A stretch of 64,000 nucleotides of DNA, taken from positions 1 through 64,000 of the forward strand of contig NZ_CANKXK010000008.1 of the NCBI RefSeq assembly GCF_947487605.1. Reading direction: 5' to 3'. Position 1 is the first letter of the stretch; the number at the start of each line of letters is the position of its first letter. The stretch comes from an uncultured Algibacter sp. (GTDB taxonomy: Bacteria > Bacteroidota > Bacteroidia > Flavobacteriales > Flavobacteriaceae). Shown here piece by piece: positions 1 through 9,643 of the stretch. Under the pieces are notes generated by a model. It had not been told where the DNA came from. It worked only from the letters and a program-made list of their open reading frames with translations, and made no database searches. Both the position numbers and the translations under genes were made by a program.

Positions 1-38
1 ACTCAGCTCGTTTTTGTAAAACTTTGCTGAGTTTTTTT
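1..38 (+). terminator. Hairpin with T-tract at the window edge
   Basis: ACTCAGC at 1-7 pairs with GCTGAGT at 26-32 and is followed by a run of seven T. This reads as an intrinsic terminator for a plus-strand gene lying left of the window. The stem could extend beyond position 1. The remaining bases up to 120 are AT-rich with no other recognisable element. Confidence 0.55.
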
Positions 39-120
39 ATTCTATTTTTATAAATCAACTTACTTCTGAAAGTGCCTCAAAATTTTGAAATCGCTTTTTA
101 TATATTTTAAGTTAAAAGAA

Positions 121-870
121 TTACTTCCCTTTATTTACTTTATCAATATACTTTTTTAAAGCCATAGTCATTGATGGTGTTTCAGGTGTTGGTGCTGCAA
201 TATCAACACGCAAGCCTTTTTCCTTAACAGCTTTAATTGTTGTATTTCCAAATACTGCAATACGCGTTTCATTTTGTTGAAAATCTGGAAAATTCTGAAA
301 CAATGATTCAATACCAGAAGGGCTAAAGAACACCAAAACATCGTAATAAACATCGGCTAAATCAGACAAATCACTTACTACCGTTTTATAGAATGTGGCT
401 TGTTTCCAATCTACACCAAGTCCATTTAATATTTCAGGAACTGCAGGCTTCACTTTATCTGTATTAGGTAATAAGAATTTTTCATCCTTGTATTTCTTAA
501 TTAAAGGAGAAAGTTCAGCAAAAGTACGTTTACCAACATAAATTTTTCGCTTTCTATATACTACGTATTTTTGCAAATAATAAGCAACCGCTTCAGACTG
601 ACAGAAATATTTCATTGAGTCTGGAACTTTAAAACGCATTTCTTCAGCAATTCTAAAAAAATGATCTACCGCATTTCTACTCGTCAAAATAATTGCTGAG
701 TAGTTATTTAAATCTATTTTTTGATGTCTAATTTCTTTAGCAGAAACACCTTCAACATGAATAAATGGTCTAAAATCAATCTTCACCTTTTGTTTTTCTT
801 GTAAATCGAAATAAGGAGAATTTTCTATTTTAGGCTCGGGTTGCGATACCAAAATCGTTTTCACTTTCAT
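121..870 (-). CDS. hemD: Uroporphyrinogen-III synthase
   Basis: Predicted cytosolic enzyme of tetrapyrrole biosynthesis, which cyclises hydroxymethylbilane with inversion of ring D to give uroporphyrinogen III. The 249-residue product has the usual weakly conserved two-lobe pattern: an N-terminal VSQPEP strand, an IILTSRNAVDHF segment, and a C-terminal VFFSPSGIESLFQNF followed by RIAVFGNTTIKAVKEKG and APTPETPSM. The open frame extends three codons further to a TTG at 879, but the ATG at 870 gives the family-like start MKVKTILVSQPEP. It lies 22 bp after the DUF4271 gene, and the two probably form an operon. Confidence 0.9.
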   Translation of the reverse strand: MKVKTILVSQPEPKIENSPYFDLQEKQKVKIDFRPFIHVEGVSAKEIRHQKIDLNNYSAIILTSRNAVDHFFRIAEEMRFKVPDSMKYFCQSEAVAYYLQKYVVYRKRKIYVGKRTFAELSPLIKKYKDEKFLLPNTDKVKPAVPEILNGLGVDWKQATFYKTVVSDLSDLADVYYDVLVFFSPSGIESLFQNFPDFQQNETRIAVFGNTTIKAVKEKGLRVDIAAPTPETPSMTMALKKYIDKVNKGK

Positions 871-892
871 ATGCAGCAAGTAGTTTGTTCAA

Positions 893-1540
893 TTAATTCG
901 AAACAAAAACCTTATATAAAATGATATAGGGCGCGATTTCGAGAGCGCAAAGATACAAAATAAAATAAAATAAGTTGTTTTTTATTAAACTTTGATGCGT
1001 TTTAAATGAAGTAATTAGCCCAATAATATTAACAGTTAATAATAGAACTCCCATTACATAAAATAAAATTAATGTTGGTTTTAATGTAAAGATTAATAGT
1101 GCATTAATTGGCAACAACAAAAGACCTAAATAATTTTTGTAAGTAATTTTTTGAAATAAATATTCATCAATTAATTTATCAATCTCAAAAAGGCTACCAA
1201 CTAATCGTTCTACCAAAACTTTTATTAAAAAAAAGGCTCCGATACCAAATGTTAACTTAAACAAGAAGTTTATTGATACAACTGTAGTATCTGTTAGATA
1301 TTGGAATATGATAAACACAAAAATCCCTGCAGAAACAATAAGGTTTGTAAACAATAAAGCATCAAACTTATCGAAAAATTTCTGCTCTCTCGCATATATT
1401 TTGAGGTATTTAGTACGTCCAAACACAAATACAAAATCGTAAAATCGCTTGGAAGAGACTAATTTTGCCATGGTAATTATCACTAAACTAGCAACAATTA
1501 ATACCGTAAACAATTCATTTGAAGAGACAGCGCGAATCAT
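893..1540 (-). CDS. DUF4271 integral membrane protein
   Basis: This 215-residue protein has about six hydrophobic segments, near residues 8-28, 52-80, 88-112, 135-155, 157-180 and 188-212, so it is an inner-membrane protein. The sequence matches the Bacteroidota family DUF4271, whose function is unknown. It is the first gene of a two-gene unit with hemD, and this adjacency is common in flavobacteria. It is transcribed divergently from the mannosyltransferase gene. No catalytic motif is visible, so no function is assigned. Confidence 0.8.
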   Translation of the reverse strand: MIRAVSSNELFTVLIVASLVIITMAKLVSSKRFYDFVFVFGRTKYLKIYAREQKFFDKFDALLFTNLIVSAGIFVFIIFQYLTDTTVVSINFLFKLTFGIGAFFLIKVLVERLVGSLFEIDKLIDEYLFQKITYKNYLGLLLLPINALLIFTLKPTLILFYVMGVLLLTVNIIGLITSFKTHQSLIKNNLFYFILYLCALEIAPYIILYKVFVSN

Positions 1541-1617
1541 GGGTTAAAATTATTATAAATATTTAATTCAGGCTTAATTATTAAGGAATATTTAAAATAA
1601 ATAATCGCCTAATAGTT

Positions 1618-1625
1618 TACATTTG
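1618..1625 (+). promoter_or_regulatory. -7 box (TACATTTG) of the mannosyltransferase gene
   Basis: This is an exact match to the Bacteroidota sigma-A -7 consensus TAnnTTTG, 31 bp before the ATG. No convincing TTG -33 element is seen at the usual spacing. Confidence 0.5.
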
Positions 1626-1656
1626 CTAAAATTATTGGTTTTAACCAAACAGACCC

Positions 1657-2382
1657 ATGCAGAACACTGTTGTTATTATTCCAACATATAATGAAGTTGA
1701 AAACATAGAGGCTATTATAAAAGCAGTGTTTTCAGAATCTGATGAGATTCATATTCTGATAGTTGACGATAATTCTCCAGACCTAACAGCCTTAAAAGTA
1801 AAAGAGTTACAAAAGGATTTTCCTGACAGATTATTTTTAGAATCTCGTAACGAAAAATCTGGATTAGGCACAGCATATATTCATGGTTTTAAATGGAGTT
1901 TAAAAAGATTGTATCAGTACATATTTGAAATGGATGCCGATTTTTCGCATAACCCAAAAGATTTAATTCGTCTTTATAATGCATGTAAAAATGATGGCGC
2001 AGATTTAGCCATTGGGAGTCGTTACGTTACAGGTGTTAATGTAGTTAATTGGCCTATGAGTCGTGTTTTAATGTCTTATTTGGCTTCAAAATACGTACGC
2101 TTAATTACAGGAATGAAAATACACGATACGACTGCAGGATTTATTTGTTACAAACGAAAAGTTCTCGAATCACTTAATTTAGAAGCAATTAAATTTATTG
2201 GTTATGCATTTCAAATAGAAATGAAATTTAAAACCTATTTAAAAGAATTTAAAATTGTTGAAGTACCAGTTATATTTACAGATAGAACTAAAGGAGAATC
2301 TAAGTTAAGTTCTGGAATAATTTCTGAAGCTATTTTTGGCGTTATTTCAATGAAAATAAAAAGTATATTTAAGAAAAGCTGA
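1657..2382 (+). CDS. Polyprenol monophosphomannose synthase (GT2 family)
   Basis: A family 2 glycosyltransferase of the dolichyl-phosphate mannosyltransferase type. It is expected to transfer mannose from GDP-mannose to a polyprenyl phosphate at the cytoplasmic membrane. The 241-residue product shows the nucleotide-binding start VVIIPTYNEVENI, the DDNSPD motif near residue 37, and the metal-binding EMDADFSHNP at about 91-100. There is no C-terminal membrane domain, so it is the short, soluble form. The gene runs directly into pyrC with an 8-bp gap, and this order is recurrent in flavobacteria. The exact sugar donor is inferred from the family. Confidence 0.88.
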   Translation: MQNTVVIIPTYNEVENIEAIIKAVFSESDEIHILIVDDNSPDLTALKVKELQKDFPDRLFLESRNEKSGLGTAYIHGFKWSLKRLYQYIFEMDADFSHNPKDLIRLYNACKNDGADLAIGSRYVTGVNVVNWPMSRVLMSYLASKYVRLITGMKIHDTTAGFICYKRKVLESLNLEAIKFIGYAFQIEMKFKTYLKEFKIVEVPVIFTDRTKGESKLSSGIISEAIFGVISMKIKSIFKKS

Positions 2383-2389
2383 AAAGAAG

Positions 2390-3736
2390 ATGAAGTTAAA
2401 AACCACACTTATAAAAAATGCCAATATTGTTAATGAGGGTAAGGTTTTCAATGGTGATATATTAATTGAAGGTGAGTTTATAAAAGAAATTAGCGACTCC
2501 ATAAGTGCTAAATCTGCCGATGTTTATGTAATTGATGCCGAAGGTAAATATTTATTACCTGGCGCCATAGACGATCAAGTTCATTTTAGGGAACCTGGAT
2601 TAACACATAAGGCCAATATTAAAACAGAATCGAGAGCAGCTATAGCAGGTGGCATTACTTCGTTTATTGAAATGCCTAATACAAATCCACAGACCACAAC
2701 TATTGAAAAACTAGAAGAAAAATTTGAAATAGCCTCTAAAACCTCAGCTGCCAATTACTCATTTATGTTTGGCGGCACCAACGATAATTTAGATGAAATA
2801 TTAAAAGTTGACCCAAAATCTGTTGCGGGATTAAAGTTATTTTTAGGCTCTTCTACAGGTAACATGCTGGTTGATGACCCTGCAGTTCTTGAAAAAATAT
2901 TTAAGAGTACCAATATGGTTATTTCGGTTCATTGTGAAGATGAAGCAACCATCAAAAAAAACCTCAAGGAACATATCGAAAAATACGGAGAAGATATTCC
3001 AATTAGCAAACACCCTATTATTCGAAGTGAAGAAGCTTGTTATTTATCTTCATCAAAAGCTATCGAGCTTGCGAAAAAAACAGGAGCGCGGTTACATGTT
3101 TTTCACTTATCTACTGGAAAAGAAACAAAGTTATTCTCTAATAAAATACCTTTAAAGGATAAAAAAATAACTGCCGAAGTTTGCATTCATCATTTATGGT
3201 TTTCGGACGCGGATTACGATAAAAAAGGCACATTTATTAAATGGAATCCTGCCGTAAAGACGAAAAAAGATAGAACTCAATTACTCGAAGCCTTATTGGA
3301 TGATAGAATTGATGTTATTGCAACAGACCATGCCCCGCATACATTAGAGGAAAAAAATAATAATTACACAAAAGCTCCTTCTGGAGGGCCATTGGTACAA
3401 CATGCGTTACCAGCTATCTTGGAAATGTTTCATAAAGACAAAATTTCAATAGAAAAAATTGTTGAAAAAATGTGCCATAATCCAGCTATTTTATTTGAAA
3501 TTGAAAAAAGAGGATATTTAAAAGAGGGATATTATGCCGATATGGTATTAGTAGATTTAAATAACCCTTGGACAGTTACAAAAGAGAATATCCTATACAA
3601 ATGTGGATGGTCTCCTTTTGAAGGTACTACCTTTAAATCTAGAATAACACATACTTTTATAAACGGTAGCATGGTTTACAATAACTTTAAGTTTTACAAC
3701 ACAAATGCTGCTAAGCGATTAACTTTTAATAGATGA
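2390..3736 (+). CDS. pyrC: Dihydroorotase
   Basis: Catalyses reversible cyclisation of N-carbamoyl-L-aspartate to dihydroorotate, the third step of pyrimidine synthesis. It is a 448-residue amidohydrolase of the long type. The metal-binding motif DQVHFREPG lies near residues 62-70. The lysine of KLFLGSSTG near 149 is the expected carbamylated bridge. Further histidines are in SVHCED and LHVFHLST, and the TDHAPHT motif is at about 314-320. It follows the mannosyltransferase gene by 8 bp and overlaps the DUF4296 start in an ATGA arrangement, so the three are probably cotranscribed. Confidence 0.95.
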   Translation: MKLKTTLIKNANIVNEGKVFNGDILIEGEFIKEISDSISAKSADVYVIDAEGKYLLPGAIDDQVHFREPGLTHKANIKTESRAAIAGGITSFIEMPNTNPQTTTIEKLEEKFEIASKTSAANYSFMFGGTNDNLDEILKVDPKSVAGLKLFLGSSTGNMLVDDPAVLEKIFKSTNMVISVHCEDEATIKKNLKEHIEKYGEDIPISKHPIIRSEEACYLSSSKAIELAKKTGARLHVFHLSTGKETKLFSNKIPLKDKKITAEVCIHHLWFSDADYDKKGTFIKWNPAVKTKKDRTQLLEALLDDRIDVIATDHAPHTLEEKNNNYTKAPSGGPLVQHALPAILEMFHKDKISIEKIVEKMCHNPAILFEIEKRGYLKEGYYADMVLVDLNNPWTVTKENILYKCGWSPFEGTTFKSRITHTFINGSMVYNNFKFYNTNAAKRLTFNR

Positions 3737-4278
3737 TTTTAAAACGATTTACCATACTTTTAGCTGTGCTTGTTATAGCATCAAGTTGTTATAATCTTAA
3801 AGGACCTAAAAAACCCAAGAATTTAATTTCTAAGGAGCAGATGATTAATATTTTAATAGATATTAGATTGTTGTCTTCTGCAACTGGTGCCAACAAAAAA
3901 GTATTAGATAATCATAATATTATTCCTGAAGCATACATTTACAAAAAATACAAAATTGATAGCTTACAATTTAACTTAAGCAATAATTATTATGCCTATC
4001 ATGTTGAAGATTACGATGATATTTATGCCAAAATACAGGATAGTCTTAAATACTTAAAAGAATTTTTTACTGAGCTAGAGAAAAAAGAACTTAAAGAACA
4101 AAAAGAAAAAGATTCAATCAAAGCTCTTATGGTTAAAGATTCCATAATTCAAATTAAAAAATTAGATTCAATAAAAACTTTTCTAAAAAAAGATTCATTA
4201 AGACAACAATCAATACAAAAGAAACTTGATAAAGGGCTTATTCAACCTGTTTCAGATAGTGTAACCCAACAGCAGTAA
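3733..4278 (+). CDS. DUF4296 lipoprotein
   Basis: This 181-residue predicted lipoprotein has a hydrophobic signal peptide ending in ASSC, with Cys19 as the lipidated residue. The middle section matches DUF4296, a Bacteroidota family of unknown role. The last 75 residues are a Lys/Glu/Asp-rich, probably helical tail with repeated KDS-type segments. The start codon overlaps the pyrC stop (ATGA), and the 3' end overlaps the convergent epimerase gene by 41 bp. Constant linkage to pyrC in this group is known, but its meaning is not. Confidence 0.82.
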   Translation: MILKRFTILLAVLVIASSCYNLKGPKKPKNLISKEQMINILIDIRLLSSATGANKKVLDNHNIIPEAYIYKKYKIDSLQFNLSNNYYAYHVEDYDDIYAKIQDSLKYLKEFFTELEKKELKEQKEKDSIKALMVKDSIIQIKKLDSIKTFLKKDSLRQQSIQKKLDKGLIQPVSDSVTQQQ

Positions 4279-5248
4279 TAGTACTATCTATAGATTTAAA
4301 ATTATAATTTAATCTCGATTTAATTTTTTCACTACTATAAAACCCTTCGGTTTGTAATGACCTTGCAATATGCCTTGTAAGTTTTCTTTGTTTTCCTGTT
4401 ATTTTATGTTTCAACCAATCTAATTTCCAAACCAAATTTAACAACCAAGAAGCGGCTAATTTTTTAGGTGGTTTGGTATTCACAGAAATAGCAAGACCTT
4501 GTAAAAAATTTTTATAAGACCAATTCTCGGCAACTAGTAAAAAACGTTCGTTTTTAATATCGCTTTTCAAGAGTGTTACCATTATAGACACAACATCTTC
4601 AACAGCAACAAGTCCTAGTTTTCCACTAGTATAAAATTTTAATCCTTTATAAGCTCTTTTAAACAAACTTCCTGAGCCATCGGTCCAAATACCTCCACCT
4701 AAAATAACTCCTGGATTAACAATAACAACATCTAATCCTTCTTGGGTTGCACGCCAAACTTCCATTTCTGCACCGTATTTAGTTATAGCATAGACATTAT
4801 TATCTTCATCTGGATTCCAATTTGTATCCTCTGTTATTGGTTTATTATTTAATTCTTTCCCTAAAGTAGCTACCGAGCTAACATAACACAGTTTCTTAAC
4901 ATTGTTGGCTAAACAAATATTAACGATATTGGCAGTACCTTCAATATTTGTACGTCTCAATAAATGATATTTATCTGGTTCAAAAGAAACAAAAGCGGCG
5001 CAATGATAGGCATAATCAATATTTTTAAAAGCTTCGGTCAATGCAGGAACATCTAAAATATCAGCTTTAACCCAATCTATTTTTTTAAATACACTTTCAA
5101 CATCTTCAGTATAACAAGAAAAAACACTTTTAACATTCTTAAGTTTATTATCGTTCCTATAAATAGCTCTTACCTTTTCATTGGCTATAACTAGCTTATA
5201 AAGTAAATGCGCTCCAACTAAACCCGTGCTTCCTGTTACTAAAATCAT
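4238..5248 (-). CDS. NAD(P)-dependent epimerase/reductase (extended SDR)
   Basis: A 336-residue extended short-chain dehydrogenase related to dihydroflavonol-4-reductase-like proteins. The Rossmann nucleotide-binding motif TGSTGLVG is at residues 5-12. A catalytic serine is in the YVSSVATLG segment, and the YxxxK pair is in YAITK at 153-157. The substrate cannot be told from sequence. The gene is convergent with the DUF4296 gene and overlaps its last 41 bp, so no terminator separates them. Confidence 0.85.
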   Translation of the reverse strand: MILVTGSTGLVGAHLLYKLVIANEKVRAIYRNDNKLKNVKSVFSCYTEDVESVFKKIDWVKADILDVPALTEAFKNIDYAYHCAAFVSFEPDKYHLLRRTNIEGTANIVNICLANNVKKLCYVSSVATLGKELNNKPITEDTNWNPDEDNNVYAITKYGAEMEVWRATQEGLDVVIVNPGVILGGGIWTDGSGSLFKRAYKGLKFYTSGKLGLVAVEDVVSIMVTLLKSDIKNERFLLVAENWSYKNFLQGLAISVNTKPPKKLAASWLLNLVWKLDWLKHKITGKQRKLTRHIARSLQTEGFYSSEKIKSRLNYNFKSIDSTITAVGLHYLKQVE

Positions 5249-5301
5249 ACAACTAATGTAAAGAATTATTCAGAATGAGTGAGTAATTATACTTGTATTT
5301 T

Positions 5302-5309
5302 TATATTTG
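5302..5309 (+). promoter_or_regulatory. -7 box (TATATTTG) of tyrS
   Basis: Exact TAnnTTTG match 27 bp before the ATG at 5336. It lies inside the longer open frame that begins with a GTG at 5279, which argues for the downstream ATG as the true start of tyrS. Confidence 0.6.
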
Positions 5310-5335
5310 CCCTAGTTTATAAAAGATCCTATAAA

Positions 5336-6634
5336 ATGATTAAGAATTTTGTTGAAGAATTAACTTGGAGAGGTATGATTCATACCGTAATGCCTGGAGC
5401 AGAAGAACATTTAATGGAAACTATGCGTAGCGCCTATATTGGGTTCGACCCTACTGCAGATTCTTTACATATTGGAAATCTTGTCCCTATTATGTTATTA
5501 GCGCATTACCAAAGGTGCGGACATAAACCCGTTGCATTGGTAGGCGGAGCTACTGGTATGATTGGCGATCCTTCGGGAAAATCTAACGAGCGTAATTTAT
5601 TAGATGAAAAAACATTGCGTCACAACCAAGAAGCTATAAAAAATCAATTGGCTCATTTTTTAGATTTTGAAAGCAATTCTGAAAATGCAGCTGTTTTAGT
5701 GAATAATTACGATTGGATGAAAGACTTTTCGTTTCTTGAATTTATTCGCGATGTTGGAAAACACATTACTGTAAACTATATGATGGCCAAAGATTCTGTT
5801 AAAAATAGAATTTCTGCAGAAGAAACATCGGAAGGCATGAGTTTTACAGAATTCACTTATCAATTGGTTCAAGGCTACGATTTTCTTCATTTATATAAGG
5901 CCAACAATTGTACTATTCAAATGGGTGGTAGCGACCAATGGGGAAATATTACAACTGGAACCGAATTAATAAGGCGTATTGGCGGTGGCAAAGGATTTGC
6001 TATAACCTGTCCATTAATTACAAAATCTGATGGTTCTAAATTCGGAAAATCTGAAGGTGGTAATGTATGGCTAGATGCCAATAGGACATCTCCTTATAAA
6101 TTTTATCAATATTGGTTAAATTCTAGCGATGAAGATGCTGAAAAGTACATTAAGATTTTTACATTTTTAAATGAAGAAGCTATTAATAGCTTAATTAAAG
6201 AGCATGCTGAAGCACCTCATTTAAGAGTTTTACAAAAACGTTTGGCAGAGGAGTTAACAACAATGGTACACTCTAAAGAAGATTTAAATAATGCAGTAAA
6301 AGCGAGTAGTATTCTATTTGGAAAATCAACTAGTGACGATTTAAAAGCGCTCAATGAGCAAACGTTTTTAGATGTATTTGATGGGGTACCTCAAACAGAA
6401 ATCTCTAGCGCAGATATTGAAGAAGGATTAGACATTATAGCCGCATTAGCTGAAAAAGGCGGATTTTTAAAATCCAATGGAGAAGCGCGTCGCGCTTTAA
6501 AAGAAAACTCTATTTCTGTAAACAAGGAAAAAGTAAAAGAAGCCCATAAAATTACTGCAAAAGACTTGATTAATAATAAGTTTGTATTGTTACAGCGAGG
6601 AAAGAAAAACTACTTTGTATTATCTATAAAATAA
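5336..6634 (+). CDS. tyrS: Tyrosyl-tRNA synthetase
   Basis: Class I aminoacyl-tRNA synthetase charging tRNA-Tyr. The 432-residue product has the HIGH-type motif HIGN near residue 45, the tyrosine pocket region [17 protein letters not shown], and the KMSKS-type loop KFGKS near 235. A C-terminal S4 RNA-binding domain (about 365-432) contains [20 protein letters not shown]. The open frame extends 19 codons upstream to a GTG, but that part contains the predicted -7 box and does not look like TyrRS. The start [13 protein letters not shown] is chosen. Confidence 0.96.
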   Translation: MIKNFVEELTWRGMIHTVMPGAEEHLMETMRSAYIGFDPTADSLHIGNLVPIMLLAHYQRCGHKPVALVGGATGMIGDPSGKSNERNLLDEKTLRHNQEAIKNQLAHFLDFESNSENAAVLVNNYDWMKDFSFLEFIRDVGKHITVNYMMAKDSVKNRISAEETSEGMSFTEFTYQLVQGYDFLHLYKANNCTIQMGGSDQWGNITTGTELIRRIGGGKGFAITCPLITKSDGSKFGKSEGGNVWLDANRTSPYKFYQYWLNSSDEDAEKYIKIFTFLNEEAINSLIKEHAEAPHLRVLQKRLAEELTTMVHSKEDLNNAVKASSILFGKSTSDDLKALNEQTFLDVFDGVPQTEISSADIEEGLDIIAALAEKGGFLKSNGEARRALKENSISVNKEKVKEAHKITAKDLINNKFVLLQRGKKNYFVLSIK

Positions 6635-6636
6635 AG

Positions 6637-6664
6637 AAAAGCCTGATTTAAAAATCAGGCTTTT
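6637..6664. terminator. Bidirectional terminator after tyrS
   Basis: GCCTGATTT at 6641-6649 and AAATCAGGC at 6652-6660 form a perfect 9-bp stem, flanked by AAAA before and TTTT after. It can serve tyrS on the plus strand and the acyltransferase gene on the minus strand. Confidence 0.85.
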
Positions 6665-6738
6665 AACTAACCAACCAACTAAAAAAATTAATTTTTCTTT
6701 TTCTTAGCGATTATATAGTCGTAATGTTTTTACAAACC

Positions 6739-7719
6739 TTACAACACCATTAAATTACATCCTCGAATATCTGAATTATCAAAGCGTCCAACAATTTCAA
6801 AAGAACCATCTTTATATACTTTGCCTAAATCTTGAGTAGCAATAAAAGAGCAAGAATTAATATTTGCTAAGTCAATAATATTAATGCCACCTGTTTGTTC
6901 ATAATTCTGAATGCTTAAAGCATCCTCGGTATCTCGAGTTAAAACCCGCATCCATTTCGGGCAGTTAAAAGCACCCTCCCCCTTTGAATATGCCTGACTT
7001 AAAAGCTCTGTCATTCCATATTCACTATGGATAGTTTCAACACCAAAACCCTCTTTTAATTTATCATGAAGCTCTGCGCGAATTAATTCTTTCCGCCTTC
7101 CTTTCATTCCACCTGTTTCCATAATTATGGTGTTTTTTAAATTGAATTTATATGATTCAACTAAATCTAATAAGGCAAAAGAAACACCAATTAATAATAT
7201 TTTTTTACCAATGGAATCAAGTTTCTTTAAAGTACTTGTTAACTCAGATAAATTATTCAAATAGAATCCGCTATTAGCAGAATGTGATTGTTTAATAAAA
7301 TTATCGACCATGTAGATTAGTGACGAACCTTCTCTCTCTAAATATGAAGGCAAAAGCGCTAAAATGGTATAGTCTTCAATGTTGCCATAAAAATGTGCAA
7401 ATCCTTCCGTAAAACTATGCTTGTATAACTCAAGGTTGGTTACATAGTGTTTACTTGTAGTACTTCCCGTTGTACCAGAACTAGTGAAAGTAGCCTCAAT
7501 GGATTCTTTAGAACTTAAAACATTATGCGTTTTGAAAAATTGTATTGGTAAAAACGGAATGTCCTTTATTGTTTTTACATCACTTGGATCTCGATTAATT
7601 AAATCGCAGAAAGACCGATACACTTTGTTGTTTCTAAACTGAAATTTAAAAACCTCAAGAGCCATTTTCTCAAAGTCGCTTTTAGTTTTTATTTTGAATA
7701 TGGCTTGGGTATCTATCAT
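6739..7719 (-). CDS. LuxE/PaaK-family acyltransferase
   Basis: A 326-residue protein of the acyl-protein synthetase LuxE type within the adenylate-forming superfamily. The Ser/Thr/Gly-rich nucleotide-binding loop TSSGTTGSTTSKHY is near residue 80, and the METGGMKGRR segment is central. The family activates carboxylic acids as adenylates. In flavobacteria these proteins are stand-alone and the acyl substrate is unknown; no lux genes are nearby. The longer frame to 7773 begins upstream of the predicted -7 box, so MIDTQAIFKIK at 7719 is taken as the start. Confidence 0.75.
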   Translation of the reverse strand: MIDTQAIFKIKTKSDFEKMALEVFKFQFRNNKVYRSFCDLINRDPSDVKTIKDIPFLPIQFFKTHNVLSSKESIEATFTSSGTTGSTTSKHYVTNLELYKHSFTEGFAHFYGNIEDYTILALLPSYLEREGSSLIYMVDNFIKQSHSANSGFYLNNLSELTSTLKKLDSIGKKILLIGVSFALLDLVESYKFNLKNTIIMETGGMKGRRKELIRAELHDKLKEGFGVETIHSEYGMTELLSQAYSKGEGAFNCPKWMRVLTRDTEDALSIQNYEQTGGINIIDLANINSCSFIATQDLGKVYKDGSFEIVGRFDNSDIRGCNLMVL

Positions 7720-7735
7720 AAAATATACAATAACA

Positions 7736-7743
7736 CAAAAGTA
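7736..7743 (-). promoter_or_regulatory. -7 box (TACTTTTG) of the LuxE-like gene
   Basis: Exact TAnnTTTG match on the minus strand, 17 bp before the chosen ATG and just beyond the terminator of the upstream T9SS gene. Confidence 0.55.
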
Positions 7744-7750
7744 GCTAAAT

Positions 7751-7780
7751 AAAAAAGCGTCGCCAATAGGCAACGCTTTT
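7751..7780 (-). terminator. Terminator of the 575-residue T9SS gene
   Basis: AAAAGCGT and ACGCTTTT form the outer stem, with GCC/GGC pairing inside after one mismatch and a 4-nt loop. The minus-strand transcript ends in a T-run (7751-7756). Confidence 0.8.
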
Positions 7781-7802
7781 AAAATATTGATGAAAATTCT
7801 AT

Positions 7803-9530
7803 TTATTGAATAACTAGTTTCTTAGTGGAGATAGAATTATCTTGAGATGCTTTTAAAATGTAAACTCCAGACTTTAATTTAGAAACGTCTAATCGATTAT
7901 TTTCTAAAGATTCATTTATAACTTGCTTACCAAGAATGTCGTAAATTTTTACTACCATTTTAGAGTTGCTTTTGCTTGAAATGCTTACATATCCTAAACT
8001 TGTTGGGTTAGGATACATATTAAATGCCTCTATTTGGTTTTTATTGGTTGATAATGACGAGCAATCTGATAGCACTAAACTTCCAAGGTCTGGACAGCTA
8101 GTATCATAAATTCCAATATCAGATAATGTCCATGAAGAAAAGGTGTCACTATCTAAATATTGAATGCCTATATATACACTTGATCCTGCAGAAGGTATAC
8201 TTATGTTATAATATCCTTCACTACCACTAGAAATAGTTTGTGCTAAAGACCAGGTAGTAATACTACTATCAGGGCAACCACCATATGCATTAGTATAATA
8301 AACTGATAAATCAGTACCACTAAACCCTTCATCTGAGTTAAGAACTAATTCTGTTCCAGCCGCACTTGACATATCTAAGGGTCCAAAAACTAACCAACTA
8401 TCAGTTGTTACTTCTGTACAGCCACTACAGAAACCATTAATCGAATAAGATCCAGGATTAAAAAACCAGTTATCCCCATCTTCATTAGCCGTGATTTGAA
8501 CAATTTCAAATTCATTGGGGCCTGTTAAATCATAACATGATGTAGGCAGACATTCTGTAACTGGAATAGCACCAGAAGATGTTCTCCCATCACAAAGACC
8601 GTTGTCTAACGTTACATCCCAGCTATCACCTTCAGAAAGTCCAGTAATTGTTATAGTCCCGTCTGAAACACTAGCTGGAGCATCACCTCCAATCGAACCT
8701 CCAGAAGTTGTAGATAATGTAATTGAGGCATCAGAACCAGTATAAGGAATATTTACTGTTACACTATCAGAATCTCCTGTTGTAGTAGCATTACAAGTAT
8801 AAGTTGCGTCTCCAAAAGTGACACCACACGAAACAAATCCATCAACAATTCTAATGTTATCAATAGAAATATCTTCATCTCCTGCTCCTAAATCTTCAAA
8901 AACCAATCTGATGTCAACAACATTACCTGTTAATAGTGGCACAGCAAATTCTGAAAACACATCCGTTAATGCAGTCCCGTCTCCAATACCATCTAAGTCA
9001 GTATCTTGAAGAGGCGCTGAAACATTAGAGCCAGATGTTCCAGTAGTAGCAAATTGTAGTACTTTAGTGAATGACCCCGAATTATCGTAATCAACTTCAA
9101 TATAAAATAAATCTCCTCCATCCCAATCGAAATTAGAATCACTCGGTTGATCTTCAGCCAAAAGAATAGCTAAGGTAAGGTCAGTATAAGTTGAAATATC
9201 AACATCATCAAAAAACAAAGTTTGTGTTGTAGACCCTCCACTGCCAGTACTATTCGCAGCGTCTAAATCCATAGCAGCAAAACCAAAATCATTATGCTGT
9301 CCTAAAACACTATAAAATGTACCAACAATTAAATCAGCAGCATCTTCTGCTGTATTATTAAAATTAGTTCTTCCAAAAAAATCTCCAGAACCGTCACTAA
9401 ATTCAGGAATTGAAGTTGAATATCTGGATCCGTTACCATCAGTTTCAAAAGATTCTTCAAAAACTGTTGTCTGCCCAAAAGTAAGCCCCGATATTAAAAA
9501 TGTAAAAAATAAAATGTAAAGTTTTTTCAT
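7803..9530 (-). CDS. Secreted surface protein with T9SS type A sorting domain
   Basis: A 575-residue secreted protein. A signal peptide (about residues 1-19, ending TFG-Q) precedes a long Asp/Ser/Gly/Thr-rich beta-type passenger with many acidic DxD segments. The last 75 residues form a type A C-terminal sorting domain (YPNPTS, KIYDILGKQV, KSGVYILK, TKKLVIQ) that directs export by the type IX system and attachment to the cell surface. The passenger has two parts with no recognised enzyme motif, an N-terminal segment of about 215 residues and later repeats with paired cysteines. An adhesive or extracellular-binding role is inference only. Confidence 0.85.
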   Translation of the reverse strand: MKKLYILFFTFLISGLTFGQTTVFEESFETDGNGSRYSTSIPEFSDGSGDFFGRTNFNNTAEDAADLIVGTFYSVLGQHNDFGFAAMDLDAANSTGSGGSTTQTLFFDDVDISTYTDLTLAILLAEDQPSDSNFDWDGGDLFYIEVDYDNSGSFTKVLQFATTGTSGSNVSAPLQDTDLDGIGDGTALTDVFSEFAVPLLTGNVVDIRLVFEDLGAGDEDISIDNIRIVDGFVSCGVTFGDATYTCNATTTGDSDSVTVNIPYTGSDASITLSTTSGGSIGGDAPASVSDGTITITGLSEGDSWDVTLDNGLCDGRTSSGAIPVTECLPTSCYDLTGPNEFEIVQITANEDGDNWFFNPGSYSINGFCSGCTEVTTDSWLVFGPLDMSSAAGTELVLNSDEGFSGTDLSVYYTNAYGGCPDSSITTWSLAQTISSGSEGYYNISIPSAGSSVYIGIQYLDSDTFSSWTLSDIGIYDTSCPDLGSLVLSDCSSLSTNKNQIEAFNMYPNPTSLGYVSISSKSNSKMVVKIYDILGKQVINESLENNRLDVSKLKSGVYILKASQDNSISTKKLVIQ

Positions 9531-9594
9531 GATTATAAAAATTATTTAAAGAATTAGTCACTCTAAAAATAATAATACTTTTTAATATAAAACT

Positions 9595-9622
9595 AAAAAA
9601 ACAGCCAATTAGGCTGTTTTTT
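9595..9622. terminator. Bidirectional terminator between the two T9SS genes
   Basis: A perfect stem ACAGCC/GGCTGT is flanked by six A before and seven T after, with a short AATTA loop. It lies downstream of the small sorting-domain gene on the minus strand. Confidence 0.88.
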
Positions 9623-9643
9623 TAGAATGTAATAACTTTATCC

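Noticed and set aside
5279-5335. Longer tyrS start at a GTG
   Set aside because: The extra 19 codons hold the predicted -7 box and do not resemble tyrosyl-tRNA synthetase.
6739-7719. LuxE-like gene as evidence for bioluminescence
   Set aside because: No luxA, luxB, luxC or luxD is near, and such acyltransferases are stand-alone in many flavobacteria.
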